From NCBI RefSeq assembly GCF_046523945.1, contig NZ_CP171363.1, forward strand, positions 1,674,001 through 1,738,000: a DNA stretch of 64,000 nucleotides, in the 5' to 3' direction. This document shows, piece after piece, positions 19,684-28,478 of this stretch (positions within the stretch are counted from its first letter, which is position 1; each line of letters starts with the position of its first letter). The position numbers and the translations under genes are program-made. Under the pieces are notes generated by a model. That model was not told the origin of the DNA, searched no databases, and saw nothing but the letters and a program-made list of their open reading frames with translations. Origin of the DNA: Faucicola mancuniensis (GTDB taxonomy: Bacteria > Pseudomonadota > Gammaproteobacteria > Pseudomonadales > Moraxellaceae).

Positions 19684-20580
19684 GTGAACTTGGTACATAT
19701 CAAAGACAGTCGGAGCTACCATTTTGACAAACATTATCATCAACCAGACCGTGTTATGTTGATAGCGACCGTTGTGGCGGTGTCATTGCACGCTTTGGTG
19801 ATTTTTGGCATAGGTTTTGGTAGTAGCACATCGCCATCGGCGGTGGTGCAAGATGTTACGACTGTGTTAAGTGAAAATTTGCAAAAAAATGAAAAAGCCG
19901 AATTTATCGCCAATGCCAGTCAAGAAGGCGGTGGTGAAACAGATGAAAAAGTGCGTTTTGAAAATAATACCATCAGCCCTTTGGCGGACGATGCGGTCAA
20001 TCCAACCGATGATATCGTTACCCAACAACAAAAAAAACGCCAACAACGCTACCAAGAAAGTTATCTTCGCACAACGTTGAGTTTTGAAAAAATTACCAAA
20101 GAAAACGACAACAAAAAAGACAACGACAACGCAGAATTTGAGTCCAAAGAGCAACGTTTACGCCAACAAATCGCCACATTGGAAACCAAAATTAGTAATA
20201 ATCAACAATTGCTTGCCAAAAAGTCTGAAGTAAAAGTGGTGAGCAGTAACTCCACGACCACAGGTGAGGCGGCTCGCTATATTGAAAATTTTCGCCAACA
20301 AGCCTACCGTATCGGCAATCAGCAATATCCGCCAGAGGCTCGTGCCAGAGGCTTAAAAGGTGATGTGCGGTTGATGGTGATTATTGACTCAACAGGTAAG
20401 GTGAAAGCCATTCAAGTGATGGAGTCGTCTGGTTCAAAAATCTTGGACGAGGCAGCCAAAGAATCGGTGAGAAAAGCCGCTCCTTTTGGACATTTTAGCA
20501 AAGATATGAAAAATATTACTGAATTGCGAATTTTTCGTACATGGCGATTTGGCAATGGTTTAAGCGTTGATAGTAAATAA
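19684..20580 (+). CDS. TonB-family energy transducer
   Basis: A 298-aa protein with one N-terminal membrane span (about 25-46, MLIATVVAVSLHALVIFGIG). A long charged Gln/Lys/Asn-rich periplasmic linker with coiled-coil character (about 60-195) follows. The C-terminal TonB domain (about 205-290) shows QYPPEARARGLKGDVRLMVI, GKVKAIQVMESSG and LDEAAKESVRKAAPFG. TonB proteins couple ExbBD proton-motive energy to outer-membrane receptors. No exbBD is nearby and the linker lacks the usual Pro-Glu/Pro-Lys repeats, so it may be a specialised paralogue. The start is GTG 19684 with a poor ribosome site. Confidence 0.85.
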   Translation: MNLVHIKDSRSYHFDKHYHQPDRVMLIATVVAVSLHALVIFGIGFGSSTSPSAVVQDVTTVLSENLQKNEKAEFIANASQEGGGETDEKVRFENNTISPLADDAVNPTDDIVTQQQKKRQQRYQESYLRTTLSFEKITKENDNKKDNDNAEFESKEQRLRQQIATLETKISNNQQLLAKKSEVKVVSSNSTTTGEAARYIENFRQQAYRIGNQQYPPEARARGLKGDVRLMVIIDSTGKVKAIQVMESSGSKILDEAAKESVRKAAPFGHFSKDMKNITELRIFRTWRFGNGLSVDSK

Positions 20581-20605
20581 AAGCAAACAAAAATTGGATA
20601 AAGCA

Positions 20606-21298
20606 ATGATGCAAAAAGAACTGGCATTATTTGACCTTGACTATACTTTGATTAATACCGACAGCGATTATATGTGGGGCGAGTTTTTGGTAAAAAATAA
20701 CTTGGTAGAAGAAGCCTTGTACCGTGCCAAAAATCGTGAGTTTTATGAAGATTATTTGGCGGGTACGTTAGATTCGGTAAAATACAATGAGTTTGTCGCA
20801 GGTTTTTTAAAACAGCACAGTTTAAACCAGTTGCACGCTTGGCGTGAAGATTATCTGAATCACGAAATAAAACCCTTTATCCGCCCAAAAGCGGTAGAAA
20901 CCATCGCCAAACACAAAAACGCAGGACATGACGTGTTGGTGATTTCGGCAACCAATGCCTTTGTGGTAAAACCGATTGCCAATCAATTGTTTGGTATTAA
21001 CTTAGACGATATTTTGGCAACCGAATTGGAACTTGATGACAACGGCTATACAGGCAAAGTCAAAGGGCGTACCAATTTTAAAGACGGCAAAATTTTTCAT
21101 ATAGAACAATGGCTTGCCAAACAAAAAGACAAGGGCATCACTTATAGCAAAACCTATGCCTATTCGGATTCTAAAAATGATTTGCCCTTGTTAGAATGGG
21201 CGGACGTGCCTGTGTGCGTGTCGCCTGATGATGTGCTTCACGCACATGCGTTGGCACATCGTTGGGCGGTGGAAGATTGGTCAATTAATGTTGATTAA
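20606..21298 (+). CDS. HAD-superfamily (subclass IB) phosphatase
   Basis: A 230-aa hydrolase. The nucleophile motif FDLDYTL has Asp10 and Asp12. Motif II is VLVISATNAF and motif III/IV is YAYSDSKNDLPLLEWAD. It resembles the HAD-IB proteins related to phosphoserine phosphatase and often annotated as HisN-like or CicA-like. The substrate cannot be read from sequence. ATG 20606 or 20609 is the best start; an upstream TTG would overlap the TonB-like gene. It lies 25 bases behind that gene, so the two are probably cotranscribed. A solo MITE-like end follows its stop. Confidence 0.8.
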   Translation: MMQKELALFDLDYTLINTDSDYMWGEFLVKNNLVEEALYRAKNREFYEDYLAGTLDSVKYNEFVAGFLKQHSLNQLHAWREDYLNHEIKPFIRPKAVETIAKHKNAGHDVLVISATNAFVVKPIANQLFGINLDDILATELELDDNGYTGKVKGRTNFKDGKIFHIEQWLAKQKDKGITYSKTYAYSDSKNDLPLLEWADVPVCVSPDDVLHAHALAHRWAVEDWSINVD

Positions 21299-21303
21299 AA
21301 TGT

Positions 21304-21332
21304 TACTGCGTAATGTTGTGAATACAGGTTCT
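21304..21332 (+). repeat. Solo end of the AGAACCTGTATTCACAAC repeat family
   Basis: TACTGCGTAATGTTGTGAATACAGGTTCT, in two halves TACTGCGTAATG and TTGTGAATACAGGTTCT, is the same sequence as the right end of the paired element at 63159-63256. Here no partner end is visible. It lies six bases after the HAD stop codon and just before the lldD 3' end. Confidence 0.8.
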
Positions 21333-21338
21333 TAGTTT

Positions 21339-22487
21339 TTAATCAAATTTGGCATAATCCACCAAACAATCACGGTTAATATCTTTGATGGATTGCGAGC
21401 TGGTCAAAGTCATGGCAACACGCATTTCTTTTTCAAAAAGATTTAACAAATTGGTTACCCCTGCTTCGCCATCTGCCGCCAACGCATAAACAAACGCACG
21501 CCCAATCATACACAAGTCTGCACCTAAAGCAAGCATACGCACCACGTCAAGACCGTTACGAATGCCAGAATCTACTAAGATTTTTAAATCGCCTTTGACC
21601 GCATCGGCAATGGGTGGCAGGGCTTTAACGGTGGATAATACGCCATCTAACTGACGACCGCCATGATTTGACACGACAATGCCGTCCGCCCCAAAACTGA
21701 CCGCATCTTTGGCATCTTTGGGGTCTAAAATACCTTTAATTACCATCGGGCCGTCCCAAAAATCACGAATCCATTCCAAATCTTTCCAAGAGATTGATGG
21801 GTCAAAGTTTTCGCCCAAATAGCCCATGTAGTCTTCTAGTCCAATGGCTTTGCCAAAATATTTTGAAATGTTGCCCAAATCATGCGGACGACCCATCAAA
21901 CCAACATTCATCGCCCAATGCGGACGAGTGGTGGCTTGCATATAACGTCTCATGGCGGCATTTGGGCTACTCATGCCAGAATGGGCATCACGGTATCTTG
22001 CCCCTGGTACAGGCATATCTACGGTAAACACAAGGGTGGAACAACCTGATGCCTTGGCACGCTCAAGTGCGTTTTGCATAAAGCCACGGTCTTTTAACAC
22101 GTATAGTTGAAACCACATTGGGCGGTTAATCGCTGGCACAACTTCTTCAATCGGACACACAGACACGGTAGATAGGGTAAATGGCAAGCCTTTTTTGTCG
22201 GCAGCCCTTGCTGCTTGCACTTCGCCACGTCTGGCATACATGCCTGTCAAACCCACAGGCGATAAGGCTAGTGGCATGGATAATTTTTCGCCAAAAATCT
22301 CGGTAGATAAGTCAAGTTGCGACATATCTTTTAACACACGCTGACGTAAGGCGACTTCGGATAAGTCCGACACGTTGTGTTTTAGGGTGTATTCGGCATA
22401 CGCACCGCCATCAATATAGTCAAATAAAAAACGTGGTAGACGGCGGCGAGCGGCTTCTCGGTAGTCATTGGCAGAAGAAATAATCAT
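21339..22487 (-). CDS. lldD: FMN-dependent L-lactate dehydrogenase
   Basis: A 382-aa flavoprotein that oxidises L-lactate to pyruvate at the inner membrane and feeds electrons to quinone. Family features are FLFDYIDGGAYAEYTL near the N-terminus, PVGLTGMYARRGEVQAARAA, and the catalytic/FMN stretch VVSNHGGRQLDGV. Length and motifs match E. coli LldD. It is divergent from lldP across 272 bases, so uptake and oxidation are probably coregulated from the shared region; no regulator gene is adjacent. Confidence 0.95.
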   Translation of the reverse strand: MIISSANDYREAARRRLPRFLFDYIDGGAYAEYTLKHNVSDLSEVALRQRVLKDMSQLDLSTEIFGEKLSMPLALSPVGLTGMYARRGEVQAARAADKKGLPFTLSTVSVCPIEEVVPAINRPMWFQLYVLKDRGFMQNALERAKASGCSTLVFTVDMPVPGARYRDAHSGMSSPNAAMRRYMQATTRPHWAMNVGLMGRPHDLGNISKYFGKAIGLEDYMGYLGENFDPSISWKDLEWIRDFWDGPMVIKGILDPKDAKDAVSFGADGIVVSNHGGRQLDGVLSTVKALPPIADAVKGDLKILVDSGIRNGLDVVRMLALGADLCMIGRAFVYALAADGEAGVTNLLNLFEKEMRVAMTLTSSQSIKDINRDCLVDYAKFD

Positions 22488-22643
22488 AAAAATGTCCTTT
22501 ATGTTGTGAATTATTGTGAGAATTACCTATTGTAACAAAATATTATGCAGATGTTTAGAAAAATAAATCATTTTTATTATAAGTAATTTTTTATAAAAAA
22601 TATATGTTTGCATAAGAATTTTTTATAAATTAAAAAATAAATA

Positions 22644-22673
22644 TTGCATACGGAACGCAAAATATAGTATGAT
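22644..22673 (+). promoter_or_regulatory. Candidate promoter of lldP
   Basis: TTGCAT and TATGAT are 18 bases apart, with the -10 about 90 bases before the lldP start, in the lldD-lldP divergent intergenic region. Prediction only. I saw no clear operator palindrome. Confidence 0.45.
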
Positions 22674-22759
22674 TTGTTAAATTATGTTATTTTGTGTTAA
22701 AAAATATTTTTAAAAAAATAACAAGAATATAAACAAGGTTTAAACAAGGAGTGTTACTC

Positions 22760-24514
22760 ATGTTGACATTTCTGGCATTATTGCCGATTCTCATCGTGAT
22801 GGTCTTATTGGTCATCATGCGTCTGCCAGCAAAATACGCTATGGCAGTAACTTATTTGGTAACAGCAGGGCTGGCACTCATGGTGTGGCATGCTGATATC
22901 AATCAAATTTTGGCGGCGACCACCAAAGGCGTGATTACCGCCATCAGCGTATTATTTATCGTTTTTACTGCCATTTTACTGTTAAATACTGTCAAAGAAA
23001 GTGGTGCGATTTTAGCCATTCGTAAAGGCTTTATGGATATCTCACCAGACCGCCGTGTGCAAGTGATTATTGTGGCGTGGCTGTTCGGCTGTTTGATTGA
23101 AGGTGCTTCTGGTTGGGGTACGCCTTCGGCTGTGGGTGCACCATTATTGTTTGCATTGGGCTTTCCTGCGATGGCGGCGGTAATGTCTATGCTTATTATC
23201 CAGTCTACACCTGTATCGTATGGTGCAGTGGGTACGCCACTGTTAATCGGCGTAAAAAATGGCTTGGACGGCAAAGAAGATATTTTGGCAAGTATTACAC
23301 CTGCCACATTAGATGATTATATTTTGCAAACAACGGCAAATGTGGGGATGTTTCACGCCATTATTGGCTTTTTAATTCCGCTCATTTTGTGCTGTTTTTT
23401 AACTCGCTTTTTTGGTGAAAAACGTTCATTTACACAGGGTTTGCAAGTTGCCCCCTTTGCAATTTTTGCAGGACTTGCCTTTACTGTGCCGTACTTTTTG
23501 GTTGCCAAATTTTTAGGGCCAGAATTTCCATCTTTGGTTGGTGGCTTTATCGGTTTGGCAATCGTTGTTCCTGCTGCCAAAAAAGGCTTTTTACAGCCCA
23601 AAGAAATTTTTGATTTTCCAGAAGAATCAAAATGGCACGAATCATGGATGGGTAATTTGGCTCATGACAATCATGATGATAATGCAACACCAAAATTTTC
23701 AGTTTTTCGTGCCTTTGCACCGTATTTGATTGTGATTTTACTGTTAATTGTTACTCGTGTTCCTGCTATCGGTTTAAAAGGTTTGTTAAACAGCGATGCC
23801 TTGACCTTAAAATTTAACAATCTATTTGGCACAACTATCAGCACAAAAGAAGCATTATTGTATTCTCCGGGTACGGTTCTGCTGATTGCATCGGTGATTT
23901 GTATCTTTTTGTTTGGTATGAACCAATCACAAATCAAAAAGAGCTGGGGTACATCTGCCAAAACGATGTTATCTGCCGCACCTGCTTTGTTATGCTCTAT
24001 CCCAATGGTACAAGTGTTCATCAACTCAGGTTCTGCCCCTGATGTTGCCACCGCTTTACCTGCCATGCCGATTTTATTGGCACAAAGTACTGCTAATGCC
24101 TTTGGTGATAGTTGGCCAATGTTTGCGTCATCAATTGGGGCATTGGGTGCGTTTATCGCTGGTTCAAATACGATCAGTAACATGATGTTTGCCTATTTTC
24201 AATGGTCTACTGCGGTGCAAATTGGGTTGGACTCTGCAATGGCAAGTAAGGTTGTTGCCTTGCAAGCGGTTGGCGGTGCGGCAGGTAATATGGTGTCAGT
24301 GCATAATGTCGTGGCGGCGGCTGCCGTAGTAGGTCTGATTAACCGTGAAGGTGCGGTGATTCGTATCACGCTCATTAGTATGACGTATTATGTGGTGCAA
24401 GCAGGTTTATTGGGCATGGCGTTTATTTTTAATCCAATGTGGTTTATCCCTGTAGTGCTGTGGCCTATCGGTTTCTTTACAGTTATGAGCATGATGGGAA
24501 ATAAACACAAATAA
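22760..24514 (+). CDS. lldP: L-lactate permease (LctP family)
   Basis: A 584-aa polytopic protein with about 12-14 hydrophobic segments. It contains the LctP signature around GCLIEGASGWGTPSAVGAPL, plus PVSYGAVGTPLLIGV and GAFIAGSNTISNMMFAYFQ. It imports L-lactate with protons. ATG 22760 is chosen because AGGAG lies eight bases upstream; GTG 22751 sits on the ribosome site itself. Paired divergently with lldD. Confidence 0.95.
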   Translation: MLTFLALLPILIVMVLLVIMRLPAKYAMAVTYLVTAGLALMVWHADINQILAATTKGVITAISVLFIVFTAILLLNTVKESGAILAIRKGFMDISPDRRVQVIIVAWLFGCLIEGASGWGTPSAVGAPLLFALGFPAMAAVMSMLIIQSTPVSYGAVGTPLLIGVKNGLDGKEDILASITPATLDDYILQTTANVGMFHAIIGFLIPLILCCFLTRFFGEKRSFTQGLQVAPFAIFAGLAFTVPYFLVAKFLGPEFPSLVGGFIGLAIVVPAAKKGFLQPKEIFDFPEESKWHESWMGNLAHDNHDDNATPKFSVFRAFAPYLIVILLLIVTRVPAIGLKGLLNSDALTLKFNNLFGTTISTKEALLYSPGTVLLIASVICIFLFGMNQSQIKKSWGTSAKTMLSAAPALLCSIPMVQVFINSGSAPDVATALPAMPILLAQSTANAFGDSWPMFASSIGALGAFIAGSNTISNMMFAYFQWSTAVQIGLDSAMASKVVALQAVGGAAGNMVSVHNVVAAAAVVGLINREGAVIRITLISMTYYVVQAGLLGMAFIFNPMWFIPVVLWPIGFFTVMSMMGNKHK

Positions 24515-24526
24515 TTGACTGTTCAC

Positions 24527-24558
24527 AAAAAAAGGTAGTTTTATACTACCTTTTTTTA
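24527..24558. terminator. Bidirectional terminator after lldP
   Basis: AAAAAAAGGTAGT and ACTACCTTTTTTT form a 13-bp stem with a short loop between the convergent lldP and rubredoxin-reductase genes. Confidence 0.9.
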
Positions 24559-24577
24559 TTTGGCTAAAAAAATGCAA

Positions 24578-25930
24578 TCAGTTTTTTAATTCAACTTTTG
24601 CCGTTTCGTTGCTATTGTCAAATTGTTGTAAAACAAGCAATTGTTCGCTATTTTCACTGATTTTCCAATCTTTATTTTTATCCACATTGCCTGTTATCGT
24701 TACCGAAATAGATTTAGTTTTTAGGCGGACAATGGGGGCTTTATGCTGATAACCATCATGTTCAAGGTTTAAAATTTGATGGGCAATGGCGTTGCCTTGT
24801 TCTCGCAATGGGGCAACAAATCGGCAGGCTTGACCACCAATCGCAATACAATCACCAATCGCAAAAATATCAGGATTTGACGTTTGTAAGGTGTTCTCAT
24901 CAACGACAATCCCTTGTGGCAAATAGTCAATATTGGCACGTTTTGGCAAACGATTATTTAGAATTAAACCTGTGCTTGCGACCACATGGTCGGCGGTAAT
25001 ACGCTGATTTGCCAACACAATTTCATATTTACTATCGTCAAGGGCTTTGACATCTTCTACCATTGCTTTGCCAACATAATTGATATTTTCAGCGATTAAT
25101 GCATTTTTTAAGCGTTCGCCAGCGATAGTCGGCAAAATTTCAGCCAATGGCAACGCATCACGGTTAATCAGTGTAACGCTATGCCCCGCACGTTTGATAT
25201 CTTCGGCAAGCTCTGTGCCAATCATACCTGCACCGATAATGGCGATATGTTGGTTGGGCTGTTCATCAAGTTTGTTTTGCAATTTGGCAAACATATCCAC
25301 ATGATTAATTCGCCAAACGCTGTCAGGTGGCAGACTGACGGGTAGGGCAGTGGTCACTCCCAATGCCAAAATCAAATGTTGATAATTAAAATCACCACGA
25401 GTGGTACGCACTTGTTTTTTATGGCTATCAATGTGCATGACAAAGGTATTAGCAACCAGACCAATGTTGAGTTTTTCGCTAAGTTCAATCGCAGATTTAT
25501 TAATCAAATCTTGTGCGGTTTTATTTTGGCTAATGGCAACGGAAAGTTGCGGTTTCATATAGCGGTCGCCACTGTCAGCGGTGATAAGTGTAATCGGAAT
25601 GTCTGCGTCCAGTTTTCGCAAGGCTTCAATCGCTGTCCAACCTGCTGTACCGCCACCAATCACAATCACGCCATCGCTGTCGACAAGCGGATTGACAATC
25701 GGTTTGCTAATGGTTTGTGAGCGATTAACATACGGCTCAAAATCCCGTTTGGTTACGCCACAAAGCGGGCATTGCCAGTCGTCTGGAATGTCTTCAAAGC
25801 GTGTGCCAGCAGGCAGTCCGCCGTCTGGGTCGCCGATTTTTTCGTCATAAATCCAGCCACAGGCTCGGCATAAAAATTGTTTCCAGTCGCCACGACCGTC
25901 TGTTGGATTGCCGTTTTTGTCTATGTTCAT
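24578..25930 (-). CDS. Rubredoxin fused to a FAD-dependent rubredoxin reductase
   Basis: A 450-aa two-domain protein. Residues 17-67 are a complete rubredoxin with iron ligands Cys21, Cys24, Cys54 and Cys57 (CRACG, CPLCG). From about residue 86 a pyridine-nucleotide-disulphide-type reductase begins. It has the FAD motif VIVIGGGTAGW (89-99), a second dinucleotide motif IAIIGAGMIGTELAEDI, and NPDIFAIGDC for FAD binding. It should pass electrons from NAD(P)H through FAD to its own Fe centre. In related bacteria these proteins are usually separate and serve alkane hydroxylases or oxygen/peroxide detoxification. No alkB is nearby. The electron acceptor is unknown. Confidence 0.88.
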   Translation of the reverse strand: MNIDKNGNPTDGRGDWKQFLCRACGWIYDEKIGDPDGGLPAGTRFEDIPDDWQCPLCGVTKRDFEPYVNRSQTISKPIVNPLVDSDGVIVIGGGTAGWTAIEALRKLDADIPITLITADSGDRYMKPQLSVAISQNKTAQDLINKSAIELSEKLNIGLVANTFVMHIDSHKKQVRTTRGDFNYQHLILALGVTTALPVSLPPDSVWRINHVDMFAKLQNKLDEQPNQHIAIIGAGMIGTELAEDIKRAGHSVTLINRDALPLAEILPTIAGERLKNALIAENINYVGKAMVEDVKALDDSKYEIVLANQRITADHVVASTGLILNNRLPKRANIDYLPQGIVVDENTLQTSNPDIFAIGDCIAIGGQACRFVAPLREQGNAIAHQILNLEHDGYQHKAPIVRLKTKSISVTITGNVDKNKDWKISENSEQLLVLQQFDNSNETAKVELKN

Positions 25931-26020
25931 TGTTTTCTCTAAACTTATTTTTAATTGTGAAAAATTATCCCAAAGTCAAAATGTGATGTCCAATAATTTG
26001 CTTTTTATTCACATCAACAA

Positions 26021-26275
26021 TTATACAGGATAAGTATTATCAAGCGGTACGGAAATATTAATGTGTTGATAGCGTTTATCTTCGGTCAAATAAATAGACC
26101 GCACTTGCCAATCCCAAGCGGTGCAATTATGGTATTTTTCTTCAATAATTGGGTCGGCATAGGCTCACAAATCAACGATTTCTTCTGCAGTTTCTGTGAT
26201 ATTTTGCATAGGAAAACTGCTAAAGTTTAATGCTTGTTCATGAGTTAATTCATTGGATTGATTTTGACTTTGCAT
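26021..26275 (-). pseudogene. Short unknown gene interrupted by an in-frame TGA
   Basis: From ATG 26275 the frame runs 36 codons (MQSQNQSNELTHEQALNF...), meets TGA at 26167-26165, then continues 47 codons in the same frame (AYADPIIEEKYHNCTAWDWQ...) to TAA at 26021. Both halves have similar composition and no other frame is better. The simplest reading is a nonsense mutation (TGG to TGA) in an 84-aa gene of unknown function. I did not find evidence for selenocysteine insertion. Confidence 0.5.
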
Positions 26276-26317
26276 TGAATAAATTCTGTCTGAATTAATG
26301 ATGTATTTAACTCAATG

Positions 26318-26353
26318 TTGGTGGGTTACGCCTTCGGTTAACCGCACCCTACG
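26318..26353. repeat. REP-like palindrome
   Basis: GGTGGGTTACGC, a TTCGG loop region, then GGTTAACCGCACCCTACG. This imperfect palindrome matches a widespread proteobacterial repeat of the form GGTGGGTTACG...CCCACCCTACG. It lies between the interrupted gene and the 3' end of the flavoprotein gene. Confidence 0.6.
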
Positions 26354-26377
26354 TTTTAAAAATCAATTAAATCAAAA

Positions 26378-27550
26378 TCAATTCGGTGTCACTTCGGTCA
26401 TTAATTGGTGCGACAAAAAGCGTAAATGCTTAATCGCAGGGGTTACAATCGCCACAAAATGGGCTTCACGAATACGGCGTTGCGGATTTGCCGTCATCAA
26501 ATAACCCCTTGCTCCTTGATGTAATAGGCTTGCTTGGGTCGCTTGTAAGCTTAACTTTGCCCCTTGAATCCGCACGTCCAACACATCTAAAAAGAAATCT
26601 TTACTCGTATCAAATGGCGTATTAGCAAGGCTTGCCGTTTGGGAGACAATGCTGTCTAACGCTTCTTGCAAACCGCCTGCTTGGTCTGCCAAAAACTGAT
26701 TGACATGACCCAACTGCCCTTCAACAGCGATAATATCGTTAATCGCCCCTTGAATAATCCCTGCCCCAATGCCCATCTGCATGAGTACAAACGCCCCACG
26801 AACCCGCTCAATAAAAGGTGTGGCATTATCGGCAATCAAATCTTGCGTTGGCACAAAATATTCATCTAACGCAATTTGCCAAGTGCTAGAACCTTCCATA
26901 CCGCTAAAAGTCTGACATTGGTTTAGTTTCCAATTGCCTTTTCGCTCATCGTCAAAGGTCAGCAAAAAGAAAATATTTTTTTCAATCACGCCATTATTTT
27001 CAACGCTGGCAATCGCGCCGCAATACTGGTTTGGGGCAATATGGCTAATCCAAGGCAACGTCCCAGATACCACAAAACCGCCATCAACCGCTTTGGTCCG
27101 CAAAATCATCGGCTCAATATTGGCAAAGGTTTTCATCGGATTGGACAACGCCGTACCGCCAAAACTATTACCCAACACATGATTAAATAAAACTCTATTT
27201 TTTAACGCCTTATTCTCCGACTGGTCAAGGTACAAGCCCATCACCTGATGACACCACGACAAAAACCCTGTCGTACCACACACTTCAGCGATTTTGGCGG
27301 TGCTTGCGATAGCGGTCATAAAGCGGTTGCCTTGTGAATTTAAATGCGGTGCAAACGCCCCTAATTTGGCAAGTTCGCCCATTTCTTTGATAGGATAATA
27401 GCCTTTATCAATGGCGATAGGGTCAAGGATTTGGCTTGCTTTGGCGTGAATATTGGCTAAAAAATCGGGGCTATCTTGCCAAATGTCAATCGCAGTTAAA
27501 GCAGTATTTGGCATAACAGGCTTGTCATAATAAGTGTTCAATGCGTTCAT
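26378..27550 (-). CDS. Acyl-CoA dehydrogenase-family flavoprotein
   Basis: A 390-aa protein with the acyl-CoA dehydrogenase fold: a helical N-terminal domain, a beta-domain (GGFVVSGTLPWISHI, FSGMEGSSTWQIALDEYFVP) and a C-terminal four-helix bundle. The sequence is divergent, and I could not place the usual catalytic Glu. It looks more like the DszC/SfnB-type monooxygenase side of the superfamily than a beta-oxidation enzyme, but the substrate is unknown. ATG 27550 has a TAGGTC site seven bases upstream. Next upstream on the same strand is an AhpD-like gene, with a terminator between them. Confidence 0.75.
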   Translation of the reverse strand: MNALNTYYDKPVMPNTALTAIDIWQDSPDFLANIHAKASQILDPIAIDKGYYPIKEMGELAKLGAFAPHLNSQGNRFMTAIASTAKIAEVCGTTGFLSWCHQVMGLYLDQSENKALKNRVLFNHVLGNSFGGTALSNPMKTFANIEPMILRTKAVDGGFVVSGTLPWISHIAPNQYCGAIASVENNGVIEKNIFFLLTFDDERKGNWKLNQCQTFSGMEGSSTWQIALDEYFVPTQDLIADNATPFIERVRGAFVLMQMGIGAGIIQGAINDIIAVEGQLGHVNQFLADQAGGLQEALDSIVSQTASLANTPFDTSKDFFLDVLDVRIQGAKLSLQATQASLLHQGARGYLMTANPQRRIREAHFVAIVTPAIKHLRFLSHQLMTEVTPN

Positions 27551-27710
27551 AAATTGACCTAAATAAAAATTAAAAGATGTATTTTAAATATATGAATTAT
27601 GTGAAAAATGAAATGCCTTATTATAAGTATAAATAATTGAGTTTGTTATTCTAATTTTGCATAACGTTTTTAATATTGAGATTTATGCTTAAGCGAATTA
27701 GATTTATAAA

Positions 27711-27742
27711 AAAACCGTTAAACAATATTTAACGGTTTTTTT
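27711..27742. terminator. Terminator after the AhpD-like gene
   Basis: AACCGTTAAA and TTTAACGGTT form a perfect 10-bp stem with a five-base loop, flanked by A- and T-runs. It lies 26 bases past the stop of the AhpD-like gene and separates it from the flavoprotein. Confidence 0.88.
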
Positions 27743-27767
27743 AATAAAATTACAAGCAACTAGCCGA

Positions 27768-28316
27768 TTAGTTTGGGGCAAATGGTTGTAATTCTGGGTT
27801 AATGTCGTTTTGAGCCACGTTGTTAGCATAGTTACAAAGTGTCGCCAATGCTACGCCCATCACGATATCAAGGATATTGGTGTCACTGTAACCTGCGTCT
27901 TTGACGGCTTGTAATTGTTCGTCAGACACTTTACCACGATTGTCAATTAACTGCATGGTAAACTGGGCAACCGCTTGGTATTTGGCATTGTCGTCAATGT
28001 TAGTACGTTTGCGTAACGCATTTAATACGTTTTCAGGCATTTTTAATTTTGTGCCAACTTTGGTATGACCTGCCACACAAAAATCACAACCATTGTGAGC
28101 TGCGGCGGTGATTTGTACCACTTCAATTTCTTCAGGGGTCAAGCTATTACGGCTGTTCATTTTGCCGACTTCTTGATACATTTCTAAGGCTTGTGGTGAA
28201 TTTGCCAATACGCCAATCAAATTTGGGATAAAGCCATTGGCTTTTTGTACCGCTTCAATACGCTCTTTGGCTTTTTCTGGGGCGGTTTCTACAGTGTTTA
28301 CGGTTAAACGTGCCAT
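27768..28316 (-). CDS. Carboxymuconolactone decarboxylase/AhpD-like protein
   Basis: A 182-aa all-helical protein of the CMD/AhpD family. The redox pair is in AAAHNGCDFCVAGH, the CxxC-xxx-H arrangement of AhpD-like peroxidases. The C-terminal half repeats the helical core. Such proteins reduce hydroperoxides with a lipoyl or thioredoxin partner, but many have unknown roles. ATG 28316 has GGA seven to ten bases upstream; an upstream in-frame extension (22 residues, very hydrophobic) lacks a ribosome site. It is divergent from the CynX-type transporter. Confidence 0.85.
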   Translation of the reverse strand: MARLTVNTVETAPEKAKERIEAVQKANGFIPNLIGVLANSPQALEMYQEVGKMNSRNSLTPEEIEVVQITAAAHNGCDFCVAGHTKVGTKLKMPENVLNALRKRTNIDDNAKYQAVAQFTMQLIDNRGKVSDEQLQAVKDAGYSDTNILDIVMGVALATLCNYANNVAQNDINPELQPFAPN

Positions 28317-28478
28317 AATTTTTTTCCTTATTGTGAATAAAAATTGATTAAAAAATTTAAATAACTTAAAAAAATTAATCAATTGAATGAATTTAATAGC
28401 AATATAAGGGTGATAAAGGTTTTTTACAAGGGCATTTTCGGCTAAAATAGTGTTTTTTCAAAAAAACTGTCTATCTAT

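Noticed and set aside
26165..26167. TGA as selenocysteine in the gene at 26021-26275
   Set aside because: No suggestive Sec-protein family or following stem-loop was seen; TGG to TGA is simpler.
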